From NCBI GenBank assembly GCA_964572745.1, contig CAZNFT010000001.1:1-64000 (forward strand): a stretch of DNA of 64,000 nt. The letters run 5' to 3'. The stretch is from M50B103 sp041667565. GTDB lineage: Bacteria; Fidelibacterota; Fidelibacteria; Fidelibacterales; Fidelibacteraceae. The notes under the pieces were generated by a model. It was not told the DNA's origin, did no database searches, and saw nothing but the letters and a program-made list of their open reading frames with translations. A program made the position numbers and the translations under genes. This document shows, piece by piece, positions 63,540 through 64,000 of this stretch (positions are counted from its first letter, which is position 1; every line of letters starts with the position of its first letter).

Positions 63540-64000
63540 TTTTTGAGTTATCCTTTACTTCATGTAGAGTATTAACTGCATTTACTACCTCGCTTTGACG
63601 ATATGGTTTTTGGAGGAAGTTCTTGACACCCATTTTTTCAAGTTCCATGGTTTGATGACTGCTGGCATAACCGGTAGAAATTAGAACCCTGGCCTTAGGG
63701 TCTATTTTTATAAGCTCACGATATACTTCCACTCCGTCCATTTCAGGCATAATAACATCTAGGATGATAGCTGTAATTTTATCTTGTTCTTCTTCAAATG
63801 TTTTTAAACCCAAGCGACCGGATTTTGCTTCAAGCACATCAAAACCCACATATTCCAAAGTTTTCCTAAGCATTTTACGAATAGGAGCTTCATCGTCGAT
63901 AATCAATATTGTACCACCGGCAATTATTTTTTTTGTGCCGGAATTTTGAGGTATATCATTAATAAATTGTGGTTTGAGATCTGTTAAAGGAAAATAAATA
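63523..64000 (-). CDS. C-terminal part of a hybrid sensor histidine kinase (receiver domain; start outside window)
   Basis: The frame is open to the right edge. The first visible residues, IYFPLTD, are the usual end of a histidine-kinase ATPase domain. After a 30-residue linker comes a receiver domain: ILIIDDEAPIRKMLRK (acidic pair), phosphoacceptor Asp in AIILDVIMPEMDGVEVY, Thr/Ser in VLISTGYAS, and Lys in FLQKPYRQSE. It is not a stand-alone response regulator: the 127-residue version starting at a TTG (63906) would cut the receiver's first strand. The stimulus is unknown. The overlapping CDF transporter gene suggests a metal-related signal, which is inference. Confidence 0.85.
   Translation of the reverse strand, partial: IYFPLTDLKPQFINDIPQNSGTKKIIAGGTILIIDDEAPIRKMLRKTLEYVGFDVLEAKSGRLGLKTFEEEQDKITAIILDVIMPEMDGVEVYRELIKIDPKARVLISTGYASSHQTMELEKMGVKNFLQKPYRQSEVVNAVNTLHEVKDNSKNEDNK

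Noticed and set aside
1..64000. tRNA or rRNA genes, prophage, integron or CRISPR array
   Set aside because: No cloverleaf-like segments, rRNA signatures, phage structural genes, integrase or regular direct repeats were recognised on reading; a dedicated search was not possible.

Overview
This is an A+T-rich, gene-dense chromosomal window from a Gram-negative bacterium. It most likely belongs to the FCB superphylum, outside or beside the classical Bacteroidota (Marinimicrobia-, Cloacimonadota- or Calditrichota-like). The placement rests on three things. Large secreted proteins end in a FlgD-like C-terminal sorting domain with the motif NYPNPFNP. There is a PorX-type response regulator with a PglZ domain. 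Lipoproteins, outer-membrane barrels and a heptose-pathway phosphatase show a diderm envelope. The phylum is inference; no rRNA gene is present to settle it. No tRNA, CRISPR array or prophage was recognised.

Layout. 1-5.2 kb: 3' end of a giant secreted multidomain protein. 5.2-8.5 kb: a REP-associated tyrosine transposase (RAYT), a SemiSWEET-like sugar transporter, a secreted PLD3/PLD4-like phospholipase-D-fold protein and a GH16-like secreted protein. 8.7-12.2 kb: nusB-secA. 12.4-24.3 kb, almost all on the minus strand: a lipocalin, a lamin-tail-domain protein, mtaD-rarA, a beta-helix protein and a CotH-kinase/lamin-tail protein. 24.3-26.9 kb: a palindrome-rich, gene-poor stretch with a decayed sorting-domain fragment and two envelope proteins. 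26.9-33 kb: gmhB-ddl, a TauE-like exporter, cysS and a YgiQ-type radical SAM protein. 33-36.3 kb: two probable barrel proteins and a tocopherol-cyclase-like protein. 36.5-42.8 kb: porX-tsaE-tsaB-rimI-surE and a periplasmic-binding-fold protein, in one tight run. 42.8-47 kb: plsY-mutT, a P-loop protein with a DMT-like membrane protein, and D-lactate dehydrogenase. 47.4-49.2 kb: tandem barrel paralogues. 49.4-57.6 kb: comM, galE, a glycerophosphodiesterase, manC with a small partner, an Ig-like lipoprotein and a membrane acyltransferase-like protein. 57.9-64 kb: dnaE, an SPL-family radical SAM protein, a CDF metal transporter and the end of a hybrid histidine kinase.

How it fits together. Most genes are housekeeping (translation, secretion, replication/repair, phospholipid and envelope precursors). 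The accessory layer is the secreted, sorting-domain protein set, with PorX as its probable regulator by family knowledge.

Two patterns cut across the genes. First, at least four intergenic copies of TGTGA-N6-TCACA (5914, 15889, 33161, 50957) look like operators for a CRP/FNR-family regulator encoded elsewhere. Second, short palindromes of several families crowd the intergenic tracts at 15.4-15.8 kb and 24.4-24.8 kb. The same kind of palindrome is embedded in frame inside the RAYT gene, and one shares an exact 15-base arm with an element 19 kb away. This points to a transposase whose own coding sequence carries the repeats it may spread.
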